Shown: positions 33,853 through 43,152 of the stretch, in pieces
How positions within the stretch are numbered: the first letter of the stretch is position 1
How the letters are laid out: each line of letters opens with the position of its first letter
Assembly: GCA_937923405.1 (NCBI GenBank)
Contig: CALDUY010000002.1
Span: forward strand, 620,001 to 684,000
Length of the DNA: 64,000 nt
Origin: an uncultured Gemmataceae bacterium
GTDB lineage: Bacteria; Planctomycetota; Planctomycetia; Gemmatales; Gemmataceae
Direction: 5' to 3'
The notes under the pieces: generated by a model
Told to the model about the DNA's origin: nothing
Seen by the model: the letters and a program-made list of their open reading frames with translations, nothing else
Databases searched by the model: none
Program-made: the position numbers and the translations under genes

Positions 33853-36800
33853 ATGCTCTCACGATCCACGCGGATTGCTGCATTAGGGTTGATGCTCGCG
33901 CTGTTTGTGCCCACATTGGCCTTGCTGACGCCGACACCTCGCCCGAATGAGCCGCACTCGCTGAGCGGTTCGATGCACCTACTCTGGCAGCGGCAGGAAC
34001 CGCCTTTGGAACCGACCTGGCCAGATCAGCCGCGTTTTACTAACGATGTGGCACCGCGTCCGATTGTCGTCGGCTCTACTGTGCTGTTGACCTCGTCGAA
34101 GCATGATTGGGTGCAAGCCGTCGATGCGTTCACCGGGCAACTCCGCTGGCGGTGCGTTGTTGAGGGGCCAGTGCGCTTTGCTCCGACAGTGTGGAAAGAT
34201 CGTGTCTACTTCGTCGCCGACGATGGCTATCTCTATTGTGTAGGATTGGACGACGGCGAACTGCTGTGGAAGGTGCGCGGCGGACCGTCCGACCGGCGGA
34301 TTCTAGGCAACGAACGGCTGATTTGCACCTGGCCAGCTCGCGGCGCACCAGTTGTCGCCCCAGAGAAGTCCGGTGGAGCAACGGTCTACTTTGCTGCCGG
34401 CATCTGGCCGTTTATGGGCATCTTTCTGCACGCTGTCGATGCCCGCACTGGTGAATCGATCTGGTGTAATTCCGGCGATGGCTCGGACTTCATCAAGCAA
34501 CCGCACCAGACCGACGCTTTCGCCGGTCTTGCTCCCTCGGGTAGCATAGTGGTCATCGGCGATCGACTGCTCGTTCCTGGAGGTCGCTCGATCGTCGCCT
34601 GCTATGATCGTCACACAGGGCAAAGACTGCATTATCGGCTCGCAGATGTCTCTAAATTGGCTGGCGGACCGGACGTCCTCGCCGCCTCGGATGTCTACTT
34701 TAACGGTGGCGGAGCCTTCGACCTGATCAACGGCAACTTCCTGGGGACCTGTGGCAATCCCTACACCATCCAGGGGCAAACACTCTTCAGTATTCTCGGC
34801 ACCAACTGCCGCATCTTCGATCTCGACCGTCGACCTCCGTATGAGCCGGATCCCGAATCAGTTCCTGATGCTTCAGGCAAGAAGCCGAAGAAGAAAGATC
34901 GTTTCAACGAGAACTGGCTGGGAGAACCGCTGGCCTCCGTGCGTGTCCCTCGCTCAACAACCCTACTCGCTGCACATGGCCGACTTTACGGCGCGGGGCC
35001 AGGTACAGTTTACGCTGTCGAACTCGCCTCCGAAGAAGCACCCCGAGTGATCTGGAAAGCGCCCATCGACGGCACACCGATTCATCTGGCGGCAGGCGAC
35101 GAGCAACTCGTCGTCAGCACGCGCGAAGGGAATATCTACGCTTTCGGCCTACCGCGTGTCGCGCCAAAACGCTATCCGCGGCGAGTCGAACCGCTGCCGA
35201 CAGCTTCGAAGGAAATCGATGAGCGAACAAAGAAGATATTGGCGACCGTGAATATCTTTGATGGTTATGCTCTCTTTTACGGTGCCGACGTGGAGAGCGT
35301 CGAAGCCCTACTGCGCGAGTCGAACTTGCGACTGTTGATCCTGGAGAGTCGCCGCGACCGAGCTAGACGTTTACGCGAGCAATTGCATCGAGCGGACCTG
35401 GACAGCAAGCGGGTGTCGGTGATCCAGGCCGCGTTCCACGAGGCCGAATTGCCAGCTTATTTAGCCAGTCTGGTCCTGGCCGATGGGATGGTCAATTTCG
35501 ACGCTGTGTGGCACACGCTGCGGCCGTATGGCGGAACGGCTTGCTGGACGGCCACGTCCCCGATGCGTACTGCCCTGCGAGCCTGGGTCGAGACGCGCTC
35601 GGCAGATGAATCAGTTGCACTGGAGGAACGCAACGGGCTGTTGCTGTTGCGGCGCAAGGGCGAACTATCAGGGGCGGCTAACTGGACTCATCAACATGCC
35701 GACGCCGCCAACACCCGAGTCTCGCGCGATGCCCGGGTCAAGGCTCCGCTGGGAATTCTCTGGTTCGGCGGACCTGGCAACGATCCGATTCTGCCCCGTC
35801 ATGGTCATGGTCCCGTGCCGCAGGTCAGCGAAGGACGCTTGTTCATCGAAGGAGCCGATCTGCTGCGTGCCATCGACATTTACACCGGACGACTGCTCTG
35901 GGAAGCACGCCTACCGGGGCTAGGAGCGATTTACGACAACACCGCGCATCAGCCTGGAGCTAACGCCGCTGGCAGTAACTACGTCTCGACGCCCGAGGGC
36001 ATCTTTGTGGCCTATCAGGACACCTGCCTTCGCCTGGATCCCGCGACGGGTAAGGAACTAGAACGCTTCCAACTGCCGCCCTTATTTGGAGAATCAAGAC
36101 CGCCGAAGTGGAGTTTTGTCACGGGTGCCGATCAGTACCTAATCGGTGGAGCCGGACCGGTCGTCACTTCCGCGACCGACAAAACGAAGAAACAAAAAGG
36201 ACCGCCTCCCGCGCCGTCAGCGAGCAAACGGCTCACCGTGCTGGACCGCTCCACAGGTCGGCAGTTCTCGATCGAGGCGGAACATGGTTTTCGCCACAAT
36301 GCTATCTGTGTGGGGAACGGTCGGTTGTATGCCATCGATCTTCCTCAAATGATCGAAGTCAAAAAGGCTCGCAAAAGTGATACTCCGGATAAAGCAACGA
36401 AGGTAGAGAAAAGGCGCGACTCGGGCCGACTCGTTGCCTATGAGTTGGCCACAGGAAAGCTACTGTGGAGTCTGGACAAAAATATCTTTGGTACCTGGTT
36501 GAGCTACTCGACCAAGCACGACGTTCTCGTTGAAGCTGGGCTGATGTCGCGCGATACGCTCAACGACGAGCCAGCTGGCATGGCTGCCTATCGAGGACAA
36601 GACGGATCTTTCTTGTGGCGAAATAAGGATTACTTTGGTCCAGCGTTGATCCACGGCGACCGCGTCCTCAAGGGCGGTGATTCTCGGGCCGGATCGGGTA
36701 CAGCCTGCGAACTGCTTACCGGCAAACCCATTCGCGTGCCGGATCCGATCACCGGCGAACCGATCGAGTGGCGCTGGGTTCGCACCTACGGTTGCAACAC

Positions 36801-37578
36801 ACCAGCGGCGTCCGAGCATTTGGTGTTGTTCCGCTCCGGCGCGGCGGGGTTCTATGATTTGGCCAACGAGGGCGGCACCGGCAACATCGGCGGCTTCCGC
36901 TCCAGTTGTACCTTCAACATGATTCCCGCGGGCGGCATCCTCACCGTGCCGGACTACACTCGCACCTGCATTTGCAGCTACCAAAATCAATGTTCCATCG
37001 CCCTGATTCACGCACCAGAAACGGAATTGTGGACGTTCACCACGTCGCGACCAATCACGGGGGTGGTTCGACGTTTGGGCGTGAACCTGGGCGCGCCGGG
37101 CAGCCGCCGAGCCGACGATGGCACTTTATGGATCGACTACCCACAAGTCGGCGGACCATCTCCCAAGCTCTCGGTAAAATCGATTCCCGCTAGGCCAACC
37201 GTCTTTCGCCTGCATTCCAGTCAGGTCGAGGGCAAAGGGCTGAAATGGGTGGCTGGTTATGGTTGTCGTGGGCTGTCTTCGTTGACGGTCGATCTGGGTA
37301 ACGACAAGGGCCGCACACGGCGATATACTGTAGCGTTGACTTTCCTGGAACCGGATGGTGTAAACAAGGAAGCCAGGCTGTTTGATGTGGCCTTGCAAGG
37401 GAAAACGGTGCTAACCCGGCTGGACGTGGTCGCTGAGGCCGGCGGACCGCGTCGCCCACTAGTGCGAACCTTCGAGGTAGACATCGAACGTGAACTGACG
37501 ATTACTCTGACGCCGTTCCAGAAAGCCGACGTGCCGGAAACGCTGCTCTCCGGTGTCGAAGTGAAGCTGCTTGAATGA
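33853..37578 (+). CDS. Secreted PQQ-like propeller / Rossmann methyltransferase-like / malectin-like protein
   Basis: A 1241-aa secreted protein. The ATG at 33853 starts a signal peptide (AALGLMLALFVPTLALL); a longer reading from 33718 overlaps the preceding hairpin. PQQ-type blades (VDAFTGQLRWRC, VGLDDGELLWKV, VDARTGESIWCN) form a first block to about residue 450. Residues about 455-600 resemble a class I Rossmann methyltransferase, but the usual Gly-rich SAM loop reads LFYGADVESVEALL and looks degenerate. A second blade block follows (IDIYTGRLLWEA, LDPATGKELERF, YELATGKLLWSL). The last ~130 residues resemble a malectin-like carbohydrate-binding domain (TVALTFLEPDGVNKEARLFD, VVAEAGGP). The function is unknown; it may bind glycans outside the cell. 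Its stop overlaps the next start by four bases. Confidence 0.78.
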   Translation: MLSRSTRIAALGLMLALFVPTLALLTPTPRPNEPHSLSGSMHLLWQRQEPPLEPTWPDQPRFTNDVAPRPIVVGSTVLLTSSKHDWVQAVDAFTGQLRWRCVVEGPVRFAPTVWKDRVYFVADDGYLYCVGLDDGELLWKVRGGPSDRRILGNERLICTWPARGAPVVAPEKSGGATVYFAAGIWPFMGIFLHAVDARTGESIWCNSGDGSDFIKQPHQTDAFAGLAPSGSIVVIGDRLLVPGGRSIVACYDRHTGQRLHYRLADVSKLAGGPDVLAASDVYFNGGGAFDLINGNFLGTCGNPYTIQGQTLFSILGTNCRIFDLDRRPPYEPDPESVPDASGKKPKKKDRFNENWLGEPLASVRVPRSTTLLAAHGRLYGAGPGTVYAVELASEEAPRVIWKAPIDGTPIHLAAGDEQLVVSTREGNIYAFGLPRVAPKRYPRRVEPLPTASKEIDERTKKILATVNIFDGYALFYGADVESVEALLRESNLRLLILESRRDRARRLREQLHRADLDSKRVSVIQAAFHEAELPAYLASLVLADGMVNFDAVWHTLRPYGGTACWTATSPMRTALRAWVETRSADESVALEERNGLLLLRRKGELSGAANWTHQHADAANTRVSRDARVKAPLGILWFGGPGNDPILPRHGHGPVPQVSEGRLFIEGADLLRAIDIYTGRLLWEARLPGLGAIYDNTAHQPGANAAGSNYVSTPEGIFVAYQDTCLRLDPATGKELERFQLPPLFGESRPPKWSFVTGADQYLIGGAGPVVTSATDKTKKQKGPPPAPSASKRLTVLDRSTGRQFSIEAEHGFRHNAICVGNGRLYAIDLPQMIEVKKARKSDTPDKATKVEKRRDSGRLVAYELATGKLLWSLDKNIFGTWLSYSTKHDVLVEAGLMSRDTLNDEPAGMAAYRGQDGSFLWRNKDYFGPALIHGDRVLKGGDSRAGSGTACELLTGKPIRVPDPITGEPIEWRWVRTYGCNTPAASEHLVLFRSGAAGFYDLANEGGTGNIGGFRSSCTFNMIPAGGILTVPDYTRTCICSYQNQCSIALIHAPETELWTFTTSRPITGVVRRLGVNLGAPGSRRADDGTLWIDYPQVGGPSPKLSVKSIPARPTVFRLHSSQVEGKGLKWVAGYGCRGLSSLTVDLGNDKGRTRRYTVALTFLEPDGVNKEARLFDVALQGKTVLTRLDVVAEAGGPRRPLVRTFEVDIERELTITLTPFQKADVPETLLSGVEVKLLE

Positions 37579-38813
37579 GGCAACGTGCCGTAGTGTCTTC
37601 ATCACTTCCGCCCGCTACTGCTGATTCCGCCCCACGCTTTGCCGTCGGCGATGCTGTGCGAGTGAAGAAGGGTATTAAAGATCCGGATTATCCTGATATT
37701 CCGCTCGGCGGCTGGGCAGGCGTCATCGTTGACATGGACGACAACGAGGACAAGCGACTCTATCGCATCCGCTGGAGCGAAGAGACTCTAGCCCAGGTGC
37801 ATCCTGTGTATCGACGGCGGTGCGAGCGGGATGAACTGGAGTACGAGCTAACTTGGTTGAGAGAAGCCGAGTTGGAACCGGACACGGGCACGTCGCTCGA
37901 TCTGGAGCAACCAACGCAGTTGCAGCCCGCCCCACTCAATCTCGAAGATCCGCTCGATCGCGCTCGCATGCTCTTGGGATTGACCAGCGACGACGAGTTG
38001 CCCGCCGTCGACCCCGCGTCGTTGGAACAGTTTCACCAGATCTTGAGCGAGCGAGTCCACTTTCCGATCACCGCACAAACCTCGAACCACCGGCCAGTTC
38101 TGGTTCGTCGACTTATGCCGTGGAGAGGCGAGGCTCCGCTTGACGAACTCTACGCTGAATGTGTTGGCGACAACGAGAACGAAATAGAGCTTATTCCCCT
38201 CGCGAACATCTACATACCGGAAGGCACCCTGGGGCGACGCGAAATCGAAGCCTACATCTGTTGGCTTGGAGCCGATTCCCTGGACCCGGCCTCACTCAGC
38301 TCGAATCTGCTAGTTCGCACCGCGCTGCTGACCATTCTGGCAACCGCCCTAGTGGGAGCGGCTCTGGCCACTTTGGAGGAGGCCTTGTTAGCCGTCCAGG
38401 TTGGCGCGGTGGTTCTGGGGTTGGCTGGAGCATTCATCGGCTCCGGTGGCGAGTCGTTGTTACGACGGGCCATGCGTCTGCCTCCCGGATTGTTCGGCGG
38501 ACTGCTTCTAGGAGTTCTCATCGGAGCGGTCATCGGTGCAGCACTCGGCACGTTCCTCGTCTGTTATGTTGGTGCAATTCCAGGAGCGATTCTTGGAACA
38601 GTGTCTGCTCGTTGGTTGCGGACCAGTTCGTTGCGTTCGAGTTTGGCCCTCGCCTGGATCGGCGGACTAGCGTATCTGTTCACCATCGATTCCTGGGCGG
38701 CGACCTGGGGCGCGCTCCGTGGGCTGCTCGTTGGACTGGCTCTTTGCGTCGTGGTCTATCTCGGCTTCCTCGTCTACTTGAATCTCATTCTGAATCAATC
38801 CGACTCGGAGTAA
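37575..38813 (+). CDS. Membrane protein with SH3/KOW-like N-terminal domain
   Basis: A 412-aa protein I do not recognise beyond its layout. Residues about 20-95 (FAVGDAVRVKKGIKDPDYPD, WAGVIVDMDD, YRIRWSEETL) look like a small SH3/KOW-type barrel with acidic residues, of a type found in planctomycete proteins, followed by a soluble linker with ELYAECVGDNENEIE. From about 230 to the end, Gly/Ala/Leu-rich helices (GAVVLGLAGAFIGSGGE, FGGLLLGVLIGAVIGAALG) make a bundle of about six membrane segments. The start ATG overlaps the stop of the PQQ/malectin gene (ATGA), implying coupled translation. A role in envelope handling with that protein is inference. Confidence 0.65.
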   Translation: MRQRAVVSSSLPPATADSAPRFAVGDAVRVKKGIKDPDYPDIPLGGWAGVIVDMDDNEDKRLYRIRWSEETLAQVHPVYRRRCERDELEYELTWLREAELEPDTGTSLDLEQPTQLQPAPLNLEDPLDRARMLLGLTSDDELPAVDPASLEQFHQILSERVHFPITAQTSNHRPVLVRRLMPWRGEAPLDELYAECVGDNENEIELIPLANIYIPEGTLGRREIEAYICWLGADSLDPASLSSNLLVRTALLTILATALVGAALATLEEALLAVQVGAVVLGLAGAFIGSGGESLLRRAMRLPPGLFGGLLLGVLIGAVIGAALGTFLVCYVGAIPGAILGTVSARWLRTSSLRSSLALAWIGGLAYLFTIDSWAATWGALRGLLVGLALCVVVYLGFLVYLNLILNQSDSE

Positions 38814-38829
38814 GGCACGCAGTACCTCG

Positions 38830-40119
38830 ATGAGCGAAGTATGGGACGTGGTAGTTGTTGGAGCGGGAGCTGCTGGACTGATGGCTGCGGCTCGAGCGGC
38901 TGAACTCAGCGCTCGTACTCTGCTGTTGGAGAAGAATCGTCGTCCCGGCGTAAAAATTCTAATGTCCGGCGGAACGCGGTGTAACCTCACGCATGCCACG
39001 GACAATCGCGGTATCGTCGAAGCGTATGGTCCGCCAGGGCGTTTTTTGCACTCCGCATTGGCGGCGTTCGGGGTCGAGGAGACGTTGGCCCTGTTTGAGA
39101 GGGAGGGCGTCGCCGTCAAGGTCGAGGAGACCGGCAAGGTCTTTCCCGTCAGCGATTCTGCTACCGACGTGCTAAACGCGCTGCTACGTCGGCTGCAGCG
39201 AAGCGGCGCGATACTCGTTCTGGACGAGGCGCTCCGCGAGATAGAACGAGAGGCCGATCGCTTTTTGTTGCAGACTATCCGACAAACGAGATATGCAAAG
39301 TGCGTTATTCTGACTACTGGCGGTCGGTCGTATCCCCGCAGCGGCACTACGGGCGATGGCTACGCTTGGGCAGAGCGGTTCGGCCATACCATCGTTCCAC
39401 CGCGACCAGCTCTGGTTCCTATTACCGTTAGCGTTCCCTGGGTGGCCCAGCTACGCGGCGTCACGCTGTCCGACGTGGCTGTGCGGATAGTCGAGAACCA
39501 GAAGCCCTTGATCAGGCGGCGAGGTTCACTGCTCTTCGCCCACTTCGGACTGTCGGGTCCAGTCATTCTCGATGTCAGTCGCGTGGTCAGCGGTCATCGC
39601 GAACCGATGTCACTGGTACTCGAACTGGACTTCGTGCCAACGACGAAAGAGCAACAGTTGGACGAGGCGCTACGCCAGGAATCGGCTCGCGAGGGGAAGA
39701 AACTGCTGGCTGCTGTGCTGACTCATTGGGTGCCACGTCGCTTAGCCGAGATGCTCCTGGAAGTGAACCAGCTGCCCACCGACCGTCGCGCCGCTGCTCT
39801 GAGCAAAGCGGAGCGAATTCGTCTGGTGGCTTCGCTGAAACGGACCCAGTTGCCGATCTCCGGAACGCTCGGTTTCGGTCGCGCTGAGGTGACGGCGGGA
39901 GGTGTAGCCCTGAACGAAGTGGACTCACGCACCATGCAGAGCAAGCTAGTGCCTGGTCTGTACCTGGCCGGGGAGTTGCTCGATCTGGACGGTCCGATTG
40001 GTGGCTATAATTTTCAGGCCGCTTGGAGTACCGGCTGGCTGGCCGGCGACCGTGCGGCCCGCGCGGTCAACTCTTCTTCCGTCGCTGCTGATACCACTGG
40101 ACCAGATCAATGCGAGTGA
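38830..40119 (+). CDS. HI0933/YhiN-family FAD-dependent oxidoreductase
   Basis: A 429-aa flavoprotein of the HI0933/YhiN (BaiN-like) family. The Rossmann FAD motif is VVVVGAGAAGLMAAARAAE, followed by RTLLLEKNRRPGVKILMSGG, TRCNLTHA, the typical TGGRSYPRSGTTGDGYAWAE, SLLFAHFGLSGPVILDVSR, and the C-terminal GLYLAGELLDLDGPIGGYNF. The physiological reaction of most members is unsettled. It follows the membrane protein gene by 16 bases and is likely co-transcribed. Its last 53 bases overlap the convergent cystathionine beta-synthase gene. Confidence 0.9.
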   Translation: MSEVWDVVVVGAGAAGLMAAARAAELSARTLLLEKNRRPGVKILMSGGTRCNLTHATDNRGIVEAYGPPGRFLHSALAAFGVEETLALFEREGVAVKVEETGKVFPVSDSATDVLNALLRRLQRSGAILVLDEALREIEREADRFLLQTIRQTRYAKCVILTTGGRSYPRSGTTGDGYAWAERFGHTIVPPRPALVPITVSVPWVAQLRGVTLSDVAVRIVENQKPLIRRRGSLLFAHFGLSGPVILDVSRVVSGHREPMSLVLELDFVPTTKEQQLDEALRQESAREGKKLLAAVLTHWVPRRLAEMLLEVNQLPTDRRAAALSKAERIRLVASLKRTQLPISGTLGFGRAEVTAGGVALNEVDSRTMQSKLVPGLYLAGELLDLDGPIGGYNFQAAWSTGWLAGDRAARAVNSSSVAADTTGPDQCE

Positions 40120-41419
40120 TGATGTCCACGACTTGCCCCTCGCTGACGGCCAACACGCCGGTATGTCCCGCTAGCAACAGCCGATAGACTTCATCCAGGC
40201 GCACAGCCACGTCCAACGTCGGCAAAGCACGAGCCATCACTTCGCCGACTTTGACACTTCCCGGATCGGCTTTGTCGTGTAAGACACGAGCGAGCGTGAC
40301 TTCCAAGATACTGCCGACTGGTTTACCATTCTCCAGGACAGGAAGTTGCGAGATCCCCGTTGTCTGCATTCGTTCGATAGCCTCGGCAACAGTCGCCGCG
40401 GGAGTGATGGTGACCAACGAGCGCGGCCCCCGCTGTTGCAGAAGGTCGGCCAATGTGCCCGAATCTTGCTCGACTTCTAGCAGATTGTTCGCCGCCAACC
40501 AGGCATCATCAAAGAACTTGCTGAGGTAGTTGCGGCCCGTGTCGCAGACCATCGTGACGATGAGATCGTCTCGGGTGCAGCGTTGGGCGTACTTGAGAGC
40601 GGCGGCGAGGTTAGTACCGGACGATCCACCGGCCAGGATTCCTTCCTTGCGGGCCAGTTGTCGCGCGGTGTGAAATGACTCGGCATCGCTGATGCGAATC
40701 CACTCGTCGACAAGCTGGCTGTTGAATGTCTTGGGGACGAAATCTTCGCCAATGCCCTCGACCTTCCAAGGTTGCGGCGTGCCACCAGAGAGGACACTGC
40801 CCTCGGGATCGGCCCCGATGATGCGCACGTCGGGTTTGCGTTCCTTAAGGTAGCGTGCCACGCCAGAGATCGTGCCTCCGGTGCCGATACCGCAGACGAA
40901 GGCAGTGATTTGTCCTTCGGTTTGCTCCCAGATTTCTGGCCCGGTCATGTGGTAATGAATGTCGGGGTTGGCCAGGTTGGTGAACTGGTTGGGACGCCAG
41001 GCTCTGGGAATCTCGCGGGCCAGCCGGTCGGCCACACCGTTGTAACTCTCGGGCGAATCCGGTGCCACGCTCGTCGGTGTGATGACCACCTCGGCTCCAT
41101 AGGCTTTCAACAGAGCAATCTTCTCGGCGGACATCTTATCGGGCAGAACGAAGATGCAGCGGTAGCCGCGGACGGCGGCGACCATAGCCAGGCCCACACC
41201 GGTATTTCCAGCCGTCGCTTCGATGATGGTGCCGCCAGGACGTAGTAGCCCTTTGCGTTCGGCTTCGGTAATCATGGCCAAGCCGACGCGATCCTTGACC
41301 GAGCCGCCCGGATTCTGCGACTCGACCTTGACGGCAACGATGGCGGGGACATCCTTGGCCAGCCGCCGCAGACGCACGAGGGGAGTTTTGCCGATTGATT
41401 GCAGAATGGATTCATGCAT
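40067..41419 (-). CDS. Cystathionine beta-synthase / cysteine synthase with CBS domains
   Basis: A 450-aa PLP enzyme of the cysteine-synthase fold. It opens with ILQSIGKTPLVRLRRLA, has the PLP Lys in NPGGSVKDRVGLAM, EATAGNTGVGLAMVAA, the phosphate loop GIGTGGTISGVARYL, and GGSSGTNLAAALKYA. Two CBS domains follow (TPAATVAEAIERMQTTGISQ and LPTLDVAVRLDEVYRLLLAG), which bind adenosyl ligands in related enzymes. The domain order is that of cystathionine beta-synthase; serine plus homocysteine is likely, but O-acetylserine sulfhydrylase activity is possible. The ATG at 41419 is preferred over 41557, which adds 46 residues without likeness. Confidence 0.9.
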   Translation of the reverse strand: MHESILQSIGKTPLVRLRRLAKDVPAIVAVKVESQNPGGSVKDRVGLAMITEAERKGLLRPGGTIIEATAGNTGVGLAMVAAVRGYRCIFVLPDKMSAEKIALLKAYGAEVVITPTSVAPDSPESYNGVADRLAREIPRAWRPNQFTNLANPDIHYHMTGPEIWEQTEGQITAFVCGIGTGGTISGVARYLKERKPDVRIIGADPEGSVLSGGTPQPWKVEGIGEDFVPKTFNSQLVDEWIRISDAESFHTARQLARKEGILAGGSSGTNLAAALKYAQRCTRDDLIVTMVCDTGRNYLSKFFDDAWLAANNLLEVEQDSGTLADLLQQRGPRSLVTITPAATVAEAIERMQTTGISQLPVLENGKPVGSILEVTLARVLHDKADPGSVKVGEVMARALPTLDVAVRLDEVYRLLLAGHTGVLAVSEGQVVDIITRIDLVQWYQQRRKKS

Positions 41420-41666
41420 GGTGATCCGCCCCGTTCTCAGAGAGAAGATTGGTCCCGGGTCGCTGGCGTTATTGTGACGCAAGCGACTCAGCAGAACAAG
41501 ACAGGACGGTCTGCCGAGGAATCGGCCCGGATACCAAGGCTTCCCGATCCCAATCAAGGCAGTTCGTTACGCCAGCGGAGCAATGACTCGCTACTTTGAC
41601 CATCTCAGCCAGAGCGATCCAAACCGGTTTCCCACAGGCTCTCGCTGCTAGTTGGAGTTTGACGCG

Positions 41667-42902
41667 GTGGTGATCTTTTTCGTTAGTGTCGTGGTAGCCC
41701 TGGGGGTTTCGGCAATCTGTTCGCTCCTGGAAGCCGTCACGCTCAGTCTCACTCCGGGACAGGTCGATGAGCTGGCGCAGCGACATCCGCAAGCAGGCGA
41801 AGCGTGGAAGTCGTTCAAAGCGCGGATCGATCGTCCCATCGCCGTCATTCTGGTGATGAACACCGCGGCGCACACTGTCGGTGCCACCATCGCTGGGGCC
41901 AAGTTCGAGGAAGCTTATGGCAGCACCGGTCTGATCTGGTTCTCAGTGTTGTTCACCTACTTGATGCTCCAGTTTACCGAGATTCTGCCCAAAACGCTGG
42001 GCGTGCGCTTTAACCGTCGCCTGGCCCCCTTCGTCGCTGCTCCGTTGAAACTCCTTATCTTCGTGTTGTCGCCGGTCATCTGGTTGATCCATCTCATCAA
42101 TCGTCCCTTTGAACGACGAGCCGAAGGAGCGGCTAACGCTTCGACCCTGGAAGAGATCGCCGCACTGGCGGGGTTGGCGCGGTTGGGCGGACTACTGGGC
42201 GAACACCAGGAACGCATCATTCGTGGAGCATCGCGACTGTCGCGACTGACAGCGGCTCAAGTGATGATCCCAGCCGACGAGGTGACGTTTCTCTCGGCGG
42301 ACCAATCACTGAGCGACGCCATCTTAACCGCCCATGAGGATCCGCATACTCGCTTTCCTATCCACGCTGGTCAGAATCGCGACCAAGTGCTAGGTTACGT
42401 CAACTTTAAGGAGATGATCTACTGGGCACGGACCAACCCCGTTTCTTTGGGTTTACGCGGCATCATTCGTCCGGTACATTTTACTCGACCGGATACACCA
42501 GCTCCGGAGCTTCTCCGCGTTTTCGTCGATCAGCACGAACATCTAGCGATTGTTCGCTCTGCCGAGGGTCGCACTTTGGGACTGGTCGCCCTGGAAGATC
42601 TCATTGAGGAATTGGTCGGTGAGCTGGAAGACGAATTCGACCGTTTGCCGCGCATGCTGCATTCCTTGGCAGGTGGAACCTGGATGGTGGGAGGTGGCGT
42701 CCTGATGCGAGACTTAGCCCGGCGACTCGACGTGTCTCTGCCCGAAGCAGACGGCACGCTGTCTAGCTGGTTAATCCGTCGTCTGGGACGCACTCCTAAG
42801 CGTGGCGAGATCCACCGCGAATCTGGGTTCGATTTTCTCATTCGCCGAACTCGCCGCGGCAAAGTATTCGAGGTGGCGATCACTCCGCGTCCAACTTCAT
42901 AG
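41667..42902 (+). CDS. CNNM/CorC-type membrane transporter with CBS domains
   Basis: A ~411-aa member of the HlyC/CorC family with an N-terminal CNNM (DUF21) transmembrane domain (VVIFFVSVVVALGVSAICSL, LEAVTLSLTPGQ, FTEILPKTLGVRFNR), a CBS pair (VMIPADEVTFLSADQSL, DPHTRFPIHAGQNR, LGLVALEDLIEELVG) and a C-terminal CorC_HlyC domain (LPEADGTLSSWLIRRLGR). Family members are linked to magnesium or cobalt export. GGAG at 41654-41657 is nine bases before the GTG at 41667; a TTG at 41652 has no upstream site, so GTG is preferred. It is divergent from the cystathionine beta-synthase gene across about 250 bases. Confidence 0.9.
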   Translation: MVIFFVSVVVALGVSAICSLLEAVTLSLTPGQVDELAQRHPQAGEAWKSFKARIDRPIAVILVMNTAAHTVGATIAGAKFEEAYGSTGLIWFSVLFTYLMLQFTEILPKTLGVRFNRRLAPFVAAPLKLLIFVLSPVIWLIHLINRPFERRAEGAANASTLEEIAALAGLARLGGLLGEHQERIIRGASRLSRLTAAQVMIPADEVTFLSADQSLSDAILTAHEDPHTRFPIHAGQNRDQVLGYVNFKEMIYWARTNPVSLGLRGIIRPVHFTRPDTPAPELLRVFVDQHEHLAIVRSAEGRTLGLVALEDLIEELVGELEDEFDRLPRMLHSLAGGTWMVGGGVLMRDLARRLDVSLPEADGTLSSWLIRRLGRTPKRGEIHRESGFDFLIRRTRRGKVFEVAITPRPTS

Positions 42903-43004
42903 CGACTCTGTCGTCTTCATTTTGATTATTTTTGATTATGGAGTTTCCTTGTATTCTGTTAAAAAAATTAGGAGCTACGCAATTGAGAGCCCGTGGGGTT
43001 AAGT

Positions 43005-43046
43005 TCTCCTCTCCCCGTAGGAAGAGGGGCTAGAGGGAGAGGGAGA
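43005..43046 (+). repeat. CT/GA-rich intergenic palindrome-like segment
   Basis: CTCCTCTCCCCGTAGG is followed by GAAGAGGGGC and AGAGGGAGAGGG, giving several overlapping pairings (for example CCTCT with AGAGG). Similar CT-rich/GA-rich segments are common between planctomycete genes and may be dispersed repeats. It lies in the 250-bp gap before the giant kinase gene, which otherwise shows no clear element. Confidence 0.35.
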
Positions 43047-43152
43047 AAAACACGCTCCAACGCCCCTACTAGTTAAAACTCTAAGAATTAATCATCTGCA
43101 TTTATTTCCGAACCTGGAGGTTTGCCCCAGCAACACCCAACGGGCGCATCTT

